From Pelagimonas sp. (GTDB lineage Bacteria; Pseudomonadota; Alphaproteobacteria; Rhodobacterales; Rhodobacteraceae): 64,000 nt of DNA. Each line of letters begins with the position of its first letter. The stretch's first letter is position 1. The stretch lies in NCBI GenBank assembly GCA_025210265.1, contig JAOASD010000023.1:372001-436000 (forward strand), given 5' to 3'. Made by a program: the position numbers and the translations under genes. Shown here one piece after another: positions 7,539 to 16,464 of this stretch. Under the pieces are notes generated by a model that was not told where the DNA came from, did no database searches, and worked only from the letters and a program-made list of their open reading frames with translations.

Positions 7539-8392
7539 GCGCTGCCTCCTGCATACAGATCCACATTGCCCATGGCCCCGGCGGCCAGGGTTGCCGATTG
7601 ATGGGTCAGAACCTCGTTATACAGCGCGAGATCTGCAGCGGTGAAAAGCCCCGACGCCCCGGCCACGTTGATCCAGCCCTGCGCGTCATCCTTGCCGCGC
7701 ACCAGCATGGCATAATCGCGGCCCATCTCGGCCTGCCGGACTTCGGGTGTGACGTAGCGGATCGCCAGCCCGATGCGGCGGTCATCGGACATGTTTGGCC
7801 CCGAGGCATGAAAGCAGCGCCCGTGGTGAAAGGACATCTGGCCGGGCTGCAACGCGCCATGCACGGCCTTGGCCTCATCGACCCCGGCGATTTCCTGTCC
7901 GCGCGACAGCAGGTTGTTTTCGTCAAATGTATCGTCATGGTCGACAATGCTGCCCTTATGACTGCCGGGGATGAACCGCATACAGCCTGCCTGCACCGAC
8001 ACGTCGGACAGGGCGACCCAGGCGGTCAGCTCTTCGTCGGTTTCGCCCATGCCCCAATAAGTGATGTCCTGATGCCAGGACACGACAGAGTGCGTGCCGG
8101 GTTCCTTGATGAACAGCTCGACCGACCAGACCAGCAGATTGCGGCCCAGGATCTGTTCCACAGCGTCCAGAATGGCGGGGGTGCGGGCCAGTTCAGCCAG
8201 CAGCGAGATGACCAATTGACCGTTCACGCGGAAATACTGGCTGATGGGTTGGTCATTGACCTGCGGATGGTCGCGCTCCAACGCTTCGATCTGGTTGCGG
8301 ATCTGTGCCACCTGATCCGGCGCGAAAGCGGGCAATCCGGTAAGGAACCCGTCACGCGCATAGCTGGCCAATTGCTGTGTGGTTAATGTCAT
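7535..8392 (-). CDS. PhyH-family Fe(II)/2-oxoglutarate dioxygenase, candidate PhnY-like hydroxylase
   Basis: A 285-residue phytanoyl-CoA-dioxygenase-like enzyme. The iron triad is His107 and Asp109 (SWHQDITYWG) with His195 (GRCFHASGPN); Arg206 in DDRRIGLAIRY should bind the 2-oxoglutarate carboxylate. The start at 8392 is preceded by GGGAGGACAGCC, whereas longer open sequence upstream is not family-like. It is the first gene of a two-gene unit with the HD protein, overlapping by ATGA, so the products are probably made in equal amounts and act in sequence. By analogy with PhnY it would hydroxylate the carbon next to a leaving group (a phosphonate or similar) and the HD enzyme would then cleave it. 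This is inference from pairing. Confidence 0.75.
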   Translation of the reverse strand: MTLTTQQLASYARDGFLTGLPAFAPDQVAQIRNQIEALERDHPQVNDQPISQYFRVNGQLVISLLAELARTPAILDAVEQILGRNLLVWSVELFIKEPGTHSVVSWHQDITYWGMGETDEELTAWVALSDVSVQAGCMRFIPGSHKGSIVDHDDTFDENNLLSRGQEIAGVDEAKAVHGALQPGQMSFHHGRCFHASGPNMSDDRRIGLAIRYVTPEVRQAEMGRDYAMLVRGKDDAQGWINVAGASGLFTAADLALYNEVLTHQSATLAAGAMGNVDLYAGGSA

Positions 8393-8600
8393 GGCTGTCC
8401 TCCCTGATTGCAAAGCGTCGCATCCAGAGCGGCGGAATCTGTCGTGAAACCGACGCACACCGCGTCGATTCCTGTCCACGGGGAAAAGCGCCTGGCCATT
8501 TTCCTTGCCTGAACCGGGATAAGGCGTACCCTGACCGCGCGGTGATTTTGGCCGCTTCAGGCCATGCACAGGGAAAAACCCAGGCACGAGGGAGTGACAA

Positions 8601-8942
8601 ATGGGAAAACGTGACGATCTGATCGCCAAATATGCCGACGATCTGAAAAACAAATGCGGGATCGACCCGGATATGGATCTGCTGACCAAGGTGACCATTG
8701 GCTGTGGTCCGGCGATCTATAATGATGATGCCTCCACCGTTGCCTCAAGCCAGGAGAGCGAGCTGGAAACCGTCAAAAATAACTTTCTGATCAAGAAGCT
8801 GGGCCTGTCCGATGGCCCCGAGCTGATGGAAGCGATCAATTCTGTGGTCGACACTTATGGCCGTTCCGAGCGCAACAAATACCGCGCTGTGGTCTATTAC
8901 ATGCTGACCAAGCATTTTGGCAAAGAGTCCGTCTACGGCTAA
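8601..8942 (+). CDS. DUF2853 family protein
   Basis: A 113-residue, mostly helical cytoplasmic protein with the DUF2853 pattern: an N-terminal DLIAKYADDLKNKCG, a central VTIGCGPAIYNDDASTVAS and a C-terminal YGRSERNKYRAVVYYMLTKHF. The function of the family is unknown. It is a single-gene unit: a GGGAG element precedes the ATG and a strong terminator follows the stop by 28 bases. It is divergent from the PhyH/HD pair, with about 200 bases between starts. Confidence 0.8.
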   Translation: MGKRDDLIAKYADDLKNKCGIDPDMDLLTKVTIGCGPAIYNDDASTVASSQESELETVKNNFLIKKLGLSDGPELMEAINSVVDTYGRSERNKYRAVVYYMLTKHFGKESVYG

Positions 8943-8969
8943 GCCACCCCGCTGCGCTGAGCGATACGA

Positions 8970-8999
8970 CCCCCGGCATTGTCCGGGGGTTTTCTGTTT
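8970..8999 (+). terminator. Rho-independent terminator after the DUF2853 gene
   Basis: CCCCCGG (8970-8976), loop CATTGT, CCGGGGG (8983-8989), then TTTTCTGTTT. Confidence 0.9.
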
Positions 9000-9159
9000 A
9001 GCAAGGGCTGCAGGGCGCGATGAGATCGGGGGATAGATGCAATTATAAGGACTTGCCATTTGCCAGCCACAGGCCTGATGCGCTAGGGTCATTTTGTTTC
9101 GGCTAGGATGGCCGAACTCCAGTTTGATTTCGCGTGTGGTGAGTAGGGAGCACGTGGGG

Positions 9160-9200
9160 AAACGGGGGGTTCGGCCATGGCTGTAACCCCCCGTTTTAAA
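9160..9200 (+). ncRNA. Isolated strong stem-loop with U tract; possible sRNA end in a gene-free gap
   Basis: AAACGGGGGG (9160-9169) pairs perfectly with CCCCCCGTTT (9187-9196) around a 17-base loop, then TAAATTTT. No coding sequence lies between the terminator at 8970 and this one, so it is not the end of a known gene on the plus strand. It may terminate a short RNA started around 9060-9110, or act on readthrough. The rest of the 9000-9291 gap shows nothing else I can name. Confidence 0.35.
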
Positions 9201-9291
9201 TTTTCGCCCTCTGATTCTGGATGCCGGGACTGTGACATTTGTGGCTTTGGGTCGCTGTATCCGTGTCCTGAACCTACAGCGCGCGTGGTCG

Positions 9292-9687
9292 TTACAGCAC
9301 TGTCAGCACCAGCCCCATGATCGCGCAGGCTAGCGTGGCATAGCCACCGTCAATCAGGGTCAGGCGTCGGGGTCGCATGGCATAGGCGTTGTTCAGGGCA
9401 ATCCAGGGTGTGATGAAAAACAGGCCCACGCCCAGACCGGCCACCAGACCAGCCCCGGCTGTGTCAATGCCCGCCAATGAAAACACATGCCGCATCATTC
9501 CGGCGACCAGCAGATGCATGACAAAGCCAAAGACCATGACCTTTGGATCCTGCCCGCCTTCGGGTTTGCCATCCGCGCCGAGTGGCATCCTGACATCTTT
9601 CATCCAGGGTTTGGCCAGCGACATGTACCAGACCGCCCCTGCGGCAAACGCGGCAATGGCCGCCAGTAAAACACTCAGAAGTCCCAT
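9292..9687 (-). CDS. DUF1761 family inner-membrane protein
   Basis: A 131-residue membrane protein with four predicted helices: about 2-20 (LLSVLLAAIAAFAAGAVWYM), 50-70, 79-97 (GLVAGLGVGLFFITPWIALNN) and 110-130. The pattern GAVWYMSLAKPWMKD just after the first helix is typical of DUF1761. The start at 9687 is set by GGAGG 8 bases upstream; the ATG at 9702 contains that element and is less likely. No function is known for the family. It is monocistronic as far as can be seen. Confidence 0.8.
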   Translation of the reverse strand: MGLLSVLLAAIAAFAAGAVWYMSLAKPWMKDVRMPLGADGKPEGGQDPKVMVFGFVMHLLVAGMMRHVFSLAGIDTAGAGLVAGLGVGLFFITPWIALNNAYAMRPRRLTLIDGGYATLACAIMGLVLTVL

Positions 9688-9769
9688 GATGCGATCCTCC
9701 AATCCTGCGTAGCAGGATCAGTAGAGCGCGCTGTGTCTGGGTGCGTCAACCGCTCTGTGCAGTGTGAAA

Positions 9770-10189
9770 TCAGTCGGTCAGACCGGCCATGGCGCAGATT
9801 TCCTGCCACTGATCTTCGGTCACGGGCTGCACCGACAGGCGGGGGCTTTTGACCAGGGGCATCTCTGCCAGCGCGGCATTTGCCTTGATCTGGTCCAGCG
9901 GAACGGCGCGCGGCAGCGGCGCGATAGCGCGGATGTCGACACAATCCCAGCGGTCATCGTCGGTTGTGCTGTCGGGATGGGCCTCGGCGCAGATCTCGAC
10001 AATGCCGACCACCGCCTTTTCCTTTTGCGAGTGATAGAAAAAGCCGCGATCGCCCAGCTTCATCTGCCGCATGAAGTTACGCGCCTGATAGTTTCGCACC
10101 CCATCCCATTCTTCGCCTGCCTCACCTTTGGCGACCTGCTGGTCCCAGGACCAGGTGGAGGGTTCGGATTTGAACAGCCAGTAGTTCAT
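9770..10189 (-). CDS. EVE-domain protein (PUA-like modified-base or RNA binder)
   Basis: A 139-residue single-domain protein beginning MNYWLFKSEPSTWSW, the EVE signature. VRNYQARNFMR and GFFYHSQKEKAVVGIVEI form the aromatic pocket, and the C-terminal SPRLSVQPVTEDQW completes the fold. EVE domains resemble YTH/PUA readers of modified bases; a cellular role in bacteria is not settled. Last gene of the tsaD-gpsA-YciI-EVE operon; its ATG overlaps the YciI stop (ATGA). The link with tsaD (tRNA t6A) makes a tRNA- or RNA-related job plausible. Confidence 0.92.
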   Translation of the reverse strand: MNYWLFKSEPSTWSWDQQVAKGEAGEEWDGVRNYQARNFMRQMKLGDRGFFYHSQKEKAVVGIVEICAEAHPDSTTDDDRWDCVDIRAIAPLPRAVPLDQIKANAALAEMPLVKSPRLSVQPVTEDQWQEICAMAGLTD

Positions 10190-10458
10190 CCGATCACCCG
10201 GTTCCACGGGATCAGCTCGACGCTTTCGAACAGGCCCGCGGCGCCATAGGGATCGCCATCGACAAAGGCCTGCGCCTGCGCCAGCGCGTCGACCTCGAGG
10301 ATCACGAGAGAGCCGCACATTTCGCCAGCCTCGTCCAGCAGCGGACCAGCCTGACGCACGATATCGCTGGCTTTCAGATAGGCGACATGGGCCGGGCGGT
10401 TTTCCAGCCGGATCGGCAGGGCGTCTTTTTTGTCGCGGGCAATCAGAGCGATCAGCAT
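10186..10458 (-). CDS. YciI-like protein
   Basis: A 90-residue ferredoxin-like alpha/beta protein with the YciI pattern: MLIALIARDKKDALPIRLENRPAHVAYLK at the N-terminus with the conserved R..H pair of the putative active site, GSLVILEVDA, then the DGDPYGAAGLFESVELIPW tail. The reaction is unknown; some relatives are fused to dehydratase or stress-response proteins. AGGAGG precedes the start by 7 bases. It lies between gpsA (3-base gap) and the EVE gene (4-base overlap), a conserved operon in Rhodobacterales. Confidence 0.88.
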   Translation of the reverse strand: MLIALIARDKKDALPIRLENRPAHVAYLKASDIVRQAGPLLDEAGEMCGSLVILEVDALAQAQAFVDGDPYGAAGLFESVELIPWNRVIG

Positions 10459-10461
10459 GGG

Positions 10462-11412
10462 TTATTCCTCCTTGAGGGGTCGGGACAAAAGTTGGTCGAG
10501 GATGTCGCGCAGGGTCGCGCGGCCTTCGGTCAGGGCGGCAACAGCATCGCAGATCGGCAGGGACAGATCCTGTGCCTGCGCGATACGGGCCATGGCGCGG
10601 GCGGTGGCGGCCCCTTCGACAGTGATGTCTGGGTCAAACGCATCGCCACGCCCCAGCGCCATGCCAAAACGATAGTTGCGTGACAGGTCCGAAGTGCAGG
10701 TCAGCGCCAGATCCCCCAGCCCGGACAGCCCGGCAAGGGTTTCGGCCCGCGCGCCATGGCTGGTGGCAAAGCGGGTCATTTCGGCAAAGCCACGGGTCAT
10801 CAGCGCAGCGCGGGCACTGTCGCCCAGACCCGCACCCATGGCAGCACCGCAGGCAATCGCCATGACATTTTTCAGCGCACCACCCAGTTCGGCCCCCGCC
10901 ACATCGCTTGAGCGGTACAGGCGCAGGGTTGGGGTAGATAGCGCGTGTTGCAGCCGCGTGCCCATAGCGTCGTCTTCGCAGGCGATGGTCAGCGCCGTGG
11001 GCAGGCCATGGGCGATGTCAGCAGCAAAGCTGGGGCCGGTCAGAATGGCCGGAATGCCCTGCGGTTTGCCTGCGCGCAGCACCCCGGCGGGGCCGGTCAG
11101 CGTGGTCAGGTCGATGCCCTTGCAGCAGGCGACCAGCGCAACGCCCTCCAGCGCAGCGTCGATCCGGGTCAGCAGGGCGGACAGGCTTTGCATCGGGGTG
11201 GCGAAAAGAAGGGCATCGGCCTGTGTGGCGGTGGCCAGATCGTCGGTCAGGGTGATGGCGTCGGGCAGCTTGGCACCGGGCAGCCGCGGGCTTTCGCGCC
11301 TGTCCTGCAATGCGCTGATGTCGCGCGCCCAGAGCGTGACCGGCCCGTTGGCCGCCAGCGAAATCGCCAGCGCGGTGCCAAAGGCCCCGCCGCCCAGAAC
11401 CGAGATCCTCAT
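10462..11412 (-). CDS. gpsA: Glycerol-3-phosphate dehydrogenase [NAD(P)+]
   Basis: A 316-residue cytoplasmic enzyme reducing dihydroxyacetone phosphate to sn-glycerol-3-phosphate for phospholipid synthesis. The N-terminal dinucleotide fold starts [14 protein letters not shown] (GxGxxG, residues 3-16). [16 protein letters not shown] is the family signature near residue 130. Lys in [12 protein letters not shown] (about residue 180) is the catalytic lysine, and [13 protein letters not shown] and SRNYRFG line the substrate site. Its ATG overlaps the tsaD stop by four bases. Confidence 0.96.
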   Translation of the reverse strand: MRISVLGGGAFGTALAISLAANGPVTLWARDISALQDRRESPRLPGAKLPDAITLTDDLATATQADALLFATPMQSLSALLTRIDAALEGVALVACCKGIDLTTLTGPAGVLRAGKPQGIPAILTGPSFAADIAHGLPTALTIACEDDAMGTRLQHALSTPTLRLYRSSDVAGAELGGALKNVMAIACGAAMGAGLGDSARAALMTRGFAEMTRFATSHGARAETLAGLSGLGDLALTCTSDLSRNYRFGMALGRGDAFDPDITVEGAATARAMARIAQAQDLSLPICDAVAALTEGRATLRDILDQLLSRPLKEE

Positions 11413-12491
11413 GCCTTGGCCCCTTTTTTGCCGGACCCGACCAGCGGCGCGGCGGTTTGATCCAGCGGCCAGCGCGGGCGCGCGCTGAGCTCGGGGCCAT
11501 GGGTGATGCCCTGAGCAAACAATTCAGACCCGGCATAGGCGATCATCGCGGCATTGTCGGTGCACAGCGCCAGCGGTGGCGCGGTAAAGCCCAGCCCGGT
11601 CGCATCGCAGACCTCTTCCAAACCGGCGCGCAGAGCTTGGTTTGCGGCCACCCCGCCGGCAACGGCCAGCATCGGCTGGGCGGGGGTTTCTTGCAAATAC
11701 AGGGCAATGGCGCGGCGGGTCTTTTCCTTTAGCACGTCACGCACAGCGGCCTGGAACCCGGCGCATAGATCCGCACGATCCTGCCGCGTCAGCCCACCTT
11801 GATCGGCAATCAACGCATCGCGCTGGCGCAGGATCGCAGTTTTCAGACCGGAAAAAGACATGTCGCAGCCGGGCCGATCCAGCAAAGGGCGCGGCAGGCG
11901 GAACCGCTTTTCATCGCCCGATTTTGCCTCGGCCTCGACCGAAGGGCCACCGGGCTGGGGCAGGCCCAGAATGCGCGCGGTCTTGTCAAAGGCCTCGCCG
12001 GGGGCGTCGTCAATCGTCCCCCCTAGCCGGGTGAAATCCTGCGGCCCGCGCGCGATCAGGAACTGGCAATGCCCGCCCGAGACCAGCAACATCAGGTAAG
12101 GATAAGCCAGATCATCGGTCAGGCGCGGGGTCAGCGCGTGCCCCGCCAGATGGTTCACCCCGATCATCGGAATGCCCAGCCCGGCGGCCATGCCTTTGGC
12201 CAGCATCACACCGGACAGCACGCCCCCGATCAGACCGGGGCCAGAGGTCACGGCGATGGCGTCGACATCGCGCAGCGCACAGCCGGATTGTTCCAGCGCC
12301 TGTTCGACACAGAGATCCAGCCGTTCGGCATGGGCGCGTGCGGCGATCTCGGGCACGACCCCGCCAAAGGCGGCGTGCAGCGTGTTCTGCCCCATCACGA
12401 CAGAGGCCAGCACCTCGCGCCCGCGCAGCAGGGCGGCGGCCGTGTCGTCACAGCTGCTTTCCAGACCAAGGATAAGGGGGGGAGCTTTCAT
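11409..12491 (-). CDS. tsaD: tRNA N6-adenosine threonylcarbamoyltransferase
   Basis: A 360-residue member of the Kae1/TsaD family that transfers threonylcarbamoyl to A37 of ANN-decoding tRNAs with TsaB and TsaE. The ASKHA start [16 protein letters not shown] is clear. Metal ligands are in ARAHAERLD and VNHLAGH, and the C-terminal Asp in [21 protein letters not shown] and [27 protein letters not shown] are further signatures. The start at 12491 is supported by GGAAGGA upstream. First gene of the four-gene operon, divergent from hemD; the 73-base gap must hold both promoters. Confidence 0.96.
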   Translation of the reverse strand: MKAPPLILGLESSCDDTAAALLRGREVLASVVMGQNTLHAAFGGVVPEIAARAHAERLDLCVEQALEQSGCALRDVDAIAVTSGPGLIGGVLSGVMLAKGMAAGLGIPMIGVNHLAGHALTPRLTDDLAYPYLMLLVSGGHCQFLIARGPQDFTRLGGTIDDAPGEAFDKTARILGLPQPGGPSVEAEAKSGDEKRFRLPRPLLDRPGCDMSFSGLKTAILRQRDALIADQGGLTRQDRADLCAGFQAAVRDVLKEKTRRAIALYLQETPAQPMLAVAGGVAANQALRAGLEEVCDATGLGFTAPPLALCTDNAAMIAYAGSELFAQGITHGPELSARPRWPLDQTAAPLVGSGKKGAKA

Positions 12492-12564
12492 GCGTCCTTC
12501 CCGTTGCGTTACCATTCCTCTGCAGCTACCACCCTGAAAGGCGCCTCACAATCCCGGAGACCAT

Positions 12565-13338
12565 ATGCAAGGCCCCGAACCCGTTCTGCTGATGACCCGC
12601 CCCAGGGCGCAGGCCGAACGATTCGTGGCGCAGCTGCAGGATTTGGGCACCCGGTGTCAGGTGATTTACAGCCCGCTGATGGAGATCCGATTTATCGGGG
12701 CGTTGCCTGATCTGCCTGATCTTCGGGGGGTGCTGTTTACCTCGGCCAATGGGGTTGCGGCCTGGCAGGCTGCGGGTGGCCGATCCGATCTGCCTGCCTA
12801 TTGCGTTGGGGAAAAGACAGCGCAAGCAGCCCGCGCGGCAGGGCATCCAGCCCAGTCCGCAGGTGGAAACGCAGAGTCGCTGTTGCAGATGTTGCTCGGC
12901 ACACAGCCGGACGGGCCGCTTTTGCATATTCGTGGCACCCATGGCACCGGCGATCTGGCCCGGCGGCTTTCCGCCCATGGCCTGCTCTGCCACCAGACCA
13001 TTCTGTATGATCAGCCCGCGCAAGCGTTGAACGCAGCGGCACAACGCGCCCTAAAAGGTTCCGATCCTGTGGTCGCGCCTGTATTCTCGCCCAGAACGGC
13101 CCGTTTGCTGGCTCAAAATATGGTCAAAGCGCCGCTTCTTGTCGCGGGGATCAGTCAAGCGGTGGCCAAGGCGCTTGCGCCGCTTCATATATGTGATCTG
13201 AGGATTGCACCGCGCCCCGAATCCTGCGCCATGCAGCAGCTGACCTTGGATCTGCTGCGCAGCGCCGCGGGTCAGGGACGCGAAGGGGATTTAGACCGGC
13301 GCACCGGAGAGGACCGGGAACCGGATTTGAAAGGGTAA
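12565..13338 (+). CDS. hemD: Uroporphyrinogen-III synthase
   Basis: A 257-residue HemD-like protein that would close hydroxymethylbilane with inversion of ring D. The sequence is weakly conserved, as usual for this family: MTRPRAQAERFVAQL at the N-terminus, VLFTSANGVAAW near residue 57, YCVGEKTAQAARAAG, and LLHIRGTHGTGDLARRL in the hinge. The C-terminal domain has VFSPRTARLLAQ and VAGISQAVAKAL. First gene of hemD-mitofilin-like-hemY. It carries an unusual charged 25-residue tail (GREGDLDRRTGEDREPDLKG) that is probably disordered. Confidence 0.85.
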   Translation: MQGPEPVLLMTRPRAQAERFVAQLQDLGTRCQVIYSPLMEIRFIGALPDLPDLRGVLFTSANGVAAWQAAGGRSDLPAYCVGEKTAQAARAAGHPAQSAGGNAESLLQMLLGTQPDGPLLHIRGTHGTGDLARRLSAHGLLCHQTILYDQPAQALNAAAQRALKGSDPVVAPVFSPRTARLLAQNMVKAPLLVAGISQAVAKALAPLHICDLRIAPRPESCAMQQLTLDLLRSAAGQGREGDLDRRTGEDREPDLKG

Positions 13339-13344
13339 GGAACA

Positions 13345-14742
13345 GTGGCGACACCGACATCGCAAGACCCCCAGGATAAGACCGAAACCGAACAGGATAC
13401 GGCGCAGGTCATAACCGAGGCAGATCAGACCGACGATGTGTCCGATCCATCGGATCTCTCAGATTCCCCTGAACCCGAGGGCGTCGACCCCGCAGAGCCT
13501 GTCGAAGACAGTGCCACGGATGAGGTTGAAAGCGACACGGCTGAACAGATCGACGCAGAACCCTCTGACACTGAACAGGACGAGGATGACCTCGCGCCCG
13601 AAACCGATTCCGAACCGGACGCAGACGACATCGAAGAGATCCTGGCCGATGCCGATGCCTCTGAAGAGCCCTCAGACCTGTCTGACGATGCTCCGTTGAC
13701 CGAGACCCCCAGCGCCGAGCCTCAGATCGTGCGTGAAACCGTGGTCGAACGTAAGGGCGGCTTTGTGCCCATGCTGCTGGGTGGGGTAATCGCCGCCGGG
13801 CTTGGCTTTGGGGCTGCGCAGGTCATGGGGCCGGGCCTTTTGGGTGGCAACGCGTTCGAGGCCGAGGCCCGCGACACCATCGCCGCGCAGGCCGATCAGA
13901 TCGCCACGCTTGAGGCCGGGCTGGCAGAGGCGCGCGCCGCCCTGGCCGCGCTGGATCTGGCCCCGGTGTCCAACTCGGTCGCCGCAGTGCAGGACAGCCT
14001 GGGTGGGATGCAGGACGGGATCGCCGCGCTGCAGGATCAGTCGGCTCAGTTCGACAGCCGCCTGACCGCCGTTGAAAAAGAAGGTCTGGCAGGCGCGGTT
14101 GGTCCCGAAGCCATCGCGGCCTATGAGCGCGAGCTTGAAGAGCTGCGCGGCGCAATCGCCGGGCAGCGCGCTGCCATCGAAACTCAGAAAACCGAAATGC
14201 TGGCCATGGCCGAACAGGCCCTGGCCGCCGAAAGCAGCGCCGAGGAAAAAGCCCAGCTGGCCGCCGCGCGCAATGCGCTGGGCGCGCTGGTGTCTGCGGT
14301 GCAGAATGGCCAGCCTTTTGAGGGTCCGCTGGCGGATCTGCAGGCCAATGGCGTTGCCGTGCCTGCTGAACTGGCGGATTTCGCTGCGGATGGTGTGCCC
14401 TCGGCCACGGCGCTTTTGTCGGAGTTCCCGCCGCTGGCGCGCAAAGCCCTGCGTGATGCGCGTGATGCGGTTTCGGCCGAGGAAAGCGGCGGCATCACCG
14501 GGTTCCTGACTGCGCGTCTGGGCGCGCGCTCGGTTGCGCCGCGCGAAGGGGATGACGTGGATGCCGTCCTCTCCCGTGCTGAGGCCGCAGCCAAGGCCGG
14601 TGATCTGAACAGCGCGCTGACCGAATTGCAGGCGCTGCCCGAAGAGGCAAGTACAGTGCTGGCCGATTGGGTCGCCCGCGCCACTTCCCGTAACCAAGCC
14701 CTGTCCGCCGCCGCGGCGCTGGGCCAGGAATTGAATAAATAA
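13345..14742 (+). CDS. Mitofilin/Mic60-like inner-membrane protein (COG4223 type)
   Basis: A 465-residue protein starting at GTG 13345 with AAGGA upstream. Residues 1-125 are strongly acidic (runs of D, E, S, P) and probably disordered. One membrane helix follows at about 138-158 (FVPMLLGGVIAAGLGFGAAQVM). A long coiled coil spans about 170-310 (heptad-rich, ATLEAGLAEARAALAAL and EKAQLAAARNALGAL). The C-terminal 130 residues form the helical domain shared with Mic60 (FLTARLGARSV; VDAVLSRAEAAAKAGDL). Alphaproteobacterial Mic60 shapes intracytoplasmic membranes or crista-like folds. The hemD-mic60-hemY order is typical of the group. Confidence 0.85.
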   Translation: MATPTSQDPQDKTETEQDTAQVITEADQTDDVSDPSDLSDSPEPEGVDPAEPVEDSATDEVESDTAEQIDAEPSDTEQDEDDLAPETDSEPDADDIEEILADADASEEPSDLSDDAPLTETPSAEPQIVRETVVERKGGFVPMLLGGVIAAGLGFGAAQVMGPGLLGGNAFEAEARDTIAAQADQIATLEAGLAEARAALAALDLAPVSNSVAAVQDSLGGMQDGIAALQDQSAQFDSRLTAVEKEGLAGAVGPEAIAAYERELEELRGAIAGQRAAIETQKTEMLAMAEQALAAESSAEEKAQLAAARNALGALVSAVQNGQPFEGPLADLQANGVAVPAELADFAADGVPSATALLSEFPPLARKALRDARDAVSAEESGGITGFLTARLGARSVAPREGDDVDAVLSRAEAAAKAGDLNSALTELQALPEEASTVLADWVARATSRNQALSAAAALGQELNK

Positions 14743-14760
14743 TCAGGGGTCAACGGACAT

Positions 14761-16287
14761 ATGCTTTGGTCTATCATCAAGATTATCATCTTTGTCGCCC
14801 TGATTGCCGGGCTGACCTTTGGCGCGGGCTACCTGATTGACAGCGACGGGGCCGGTCTGGCCGAGGCGCAGCTGGTCATTGCGGAACGCGAATATATCCT
14901 GGGGCCGATCGAACTGGCGCTGGGCGCGGTGCTGATTGTTGGCCTGTTGTACCTGACCTTTAAGGTCGCGGCGCTGCTGGTGGCGGTTCTGAAATGGATC
15001 AATGGCGATGAAACCGCGCTCAGCCGCTATTTTGATCGCAACCGCGAGCGCAAAGGGTTTCAGGCTCTGTCCGAGGGTCTGATGGCGTTGGCCTCGGGCG
15101 AGGGGCGTCTGGCCATGGCCAAGGCGCAAAAGGCGGATCGCTATCTGCATCGCCCCGACCTGACCAACCTGATCACCGCTCAGGCGGCGGAAATGGTGGG
15201 TGACAGCAAAAAGGCCGAAGAGGTCTATAAACGTCTGCTTAAGGATGACACGACCCGCTTTGTCGGGGTGCGCGGTCTGATGAAACAAAAGCTGGCCAAG
15301 GGGGATACAGAAACCGCCCTGAAACTGGCCGAACGCGCCTTTGCCATCAAACCCAAGCACACCGAGGTGCAGGACACGCTGCTGCGCCTGCAGGCCGAAA
15401 GCGCCGATTGGGATGGGGCCCGCAAAACTCTGCAGGCCAAGCTGAAGCACGGCGCCCTGCCACGCGATGTGTTCAAGCGCCGCGATGCGGTTCTGGCCCT
15501 GTCCGAAGCGCAGGACATCGCAGATGACGACGCCAGCGGCACCGCCGCCGAAACCGCGATCAAGGCCAACAAAGCATCGCCGGATCTGATCCCGGCTGCT
15601 GCGGCTGCGGCGCGGGGCTACATTGCCCAGACCCGCAAACGCAACGCCGTGCGTGTGTTGAAAAAGGCCTGGGAGGTCCAGCCGCATCCTGATCTTGCTG
15701 CGGCCTTTGCCGAAATCGAACCCGAAGAAAGCGCGGATGCGCGCATCAAACGCTTTGGGGCGTTGACGGCGATCAAACCCAACCATCGCGAAACCCGTCT
15801 GCTCAAGGCGGAACTGAATCTTGCGGCGGAAAACTTCCCCGAAGCGCGTCGCGCCCTGGGAGATCTGGTCGAAACCGACCCGGATGCGCGCGTATTGGCC
15901 GTGATGGCGGCCATTGAAAAGGGCGAAGGTGCTGCCGATCCGGTGGTGCGTGGCTGGCTGGCCAAGGCGCTGACCGCGCCGCGTGGCCCGCAATGGGTGT
16001 GCGACAGCTGTAACTCGATCCATGGGGATTGGGCACCGCTATGTTCGAATTGCGGGGCGTTTGACACGCTCAGCTGGACGACTCCGCCGCAATCTGACGC
16101 GGCGCTGGCAAGTGGCGCAGATATGCTGCCCTTGATTGTCGGTGCGATCGAAGACCAGCGCGAGGCGGAGGATGCGCCTGCAGAGGCCGCGCCCGAGGTG
16201 ATTGATGTCAGCGAGGTTGACCCCTCGGCCAAGCCCGACCAGGATCCGGTGCCCGAGGCCGAGGTTATCAGCGAAAAATCCGGCTAA
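14761..16287 (+). CDS. hemY: HemY-like TPR membrane protein with C-terminal zinc ribbon
   Basis: A 508-residue protein. Two N-terminal membrane helices (about 4-24 and 55-77) frame the HemY_N domain with ILGPIELALGAVLIVGLLYLT. The rest is a chain of TPR-like helices (for example GDSKKAEEVYKRLLKDD, GDTETALKLAERAFAIKPKH, NFPEARRALGDLVETDPDARVL). Near residue 415 a CDSC-x13-CSNC pair forms a zinc-ribbon-like element (WVCDSCNSIHGDWAPLCSNCGAFDTLSW). An acidic tail follows. HemY of this type is not the Bacillus protoporphyrinogen oxidase; the role is unclear but always linked to hemD. The transcript ends at the terminator at 16318. Confidence 0.88.
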   Translation: MLWSIIKIIIFVALIAGLTFGAGYLIDSDGAGLAEAQLVIAEREYILGPIELALGAVLIVGLLYLTFKVAALLVAVLKWINGDETALSRYFDRNRERKGFQALSEGLMALASGEGRLAMAKAQKADRYLHRPDLTNLITAQAAEMVGDSKKAEEVYKRLLKDDTTRFVGVRGLMKQKLAKGDTETALKLAERAFAIKPKHTEVQDTLLRLQAESADWDGARKTLQAKLKHGALPRDVFKRRDAVLALSEAQDIADDDASGTAAETAIKANKASPDLIPAAAAAARGYIAQTRKRNAVRVLKKAWEVQPHPDLAAAFAEIEPEESADARIKRFGALTAIKPNHRETRLLKAELNLAAENFPEARRALGDLVETDPDARVLAVMAAIEKGEGAADPVVRGWLAKALTAPRGPQWVCDSCNSIHGDWAPLCSNCGAFDTLSWTTPPQSDAALASGADMLPLIVGAIEDQREAEDAPAEAAPEVIDVSEVDPSAKPDQDPVPEAEVISEKSG

Positions 16288-16317
16288 TCGCTTGTCTGAT
16301 ATGACATAATTCACAGA

Positions 16318-16346
16318 CCCCCGCTGGCCTTGCCTGCGGGGGTTTT
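16318..16346 (+). terminator. Rho-independent terminator after hemY
   Basis: CCCCCGC (16318-16324), 11-base loop, GCGGGGG (16336-16342), TTTT. Confidence 0.88.
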
Positions 16347-16380
16347 GATTTATCGGGCTGCTGCGTAAACTGACATTTTT

Positions 16381-16397
16381 CCGATAAAATTTATCGG
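16381..16397. promoter_or_regulatory. Perfect 17-bp palindrome before the iron cluster, with an upstream half-site
   Basis: CCGATAAA (16381-16388), A, TTTATCGG (16390-16397) is a perfect inverted repeat 68 bases before the di-haem oxidoreductase. TTTATCGGG also occurs at 16349-16357, repeating the right half. It looks like a regulator site for the operon starting at 16465; the protein is unknown. Confidence 0.5.
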
Positions 16398-16464
16398 GAT
16401 TGACGCCGCACCCCTGATGCGTCATGCGGTGGGTCAGCACTGTGCCACCTTTGACAAAAGCCAT

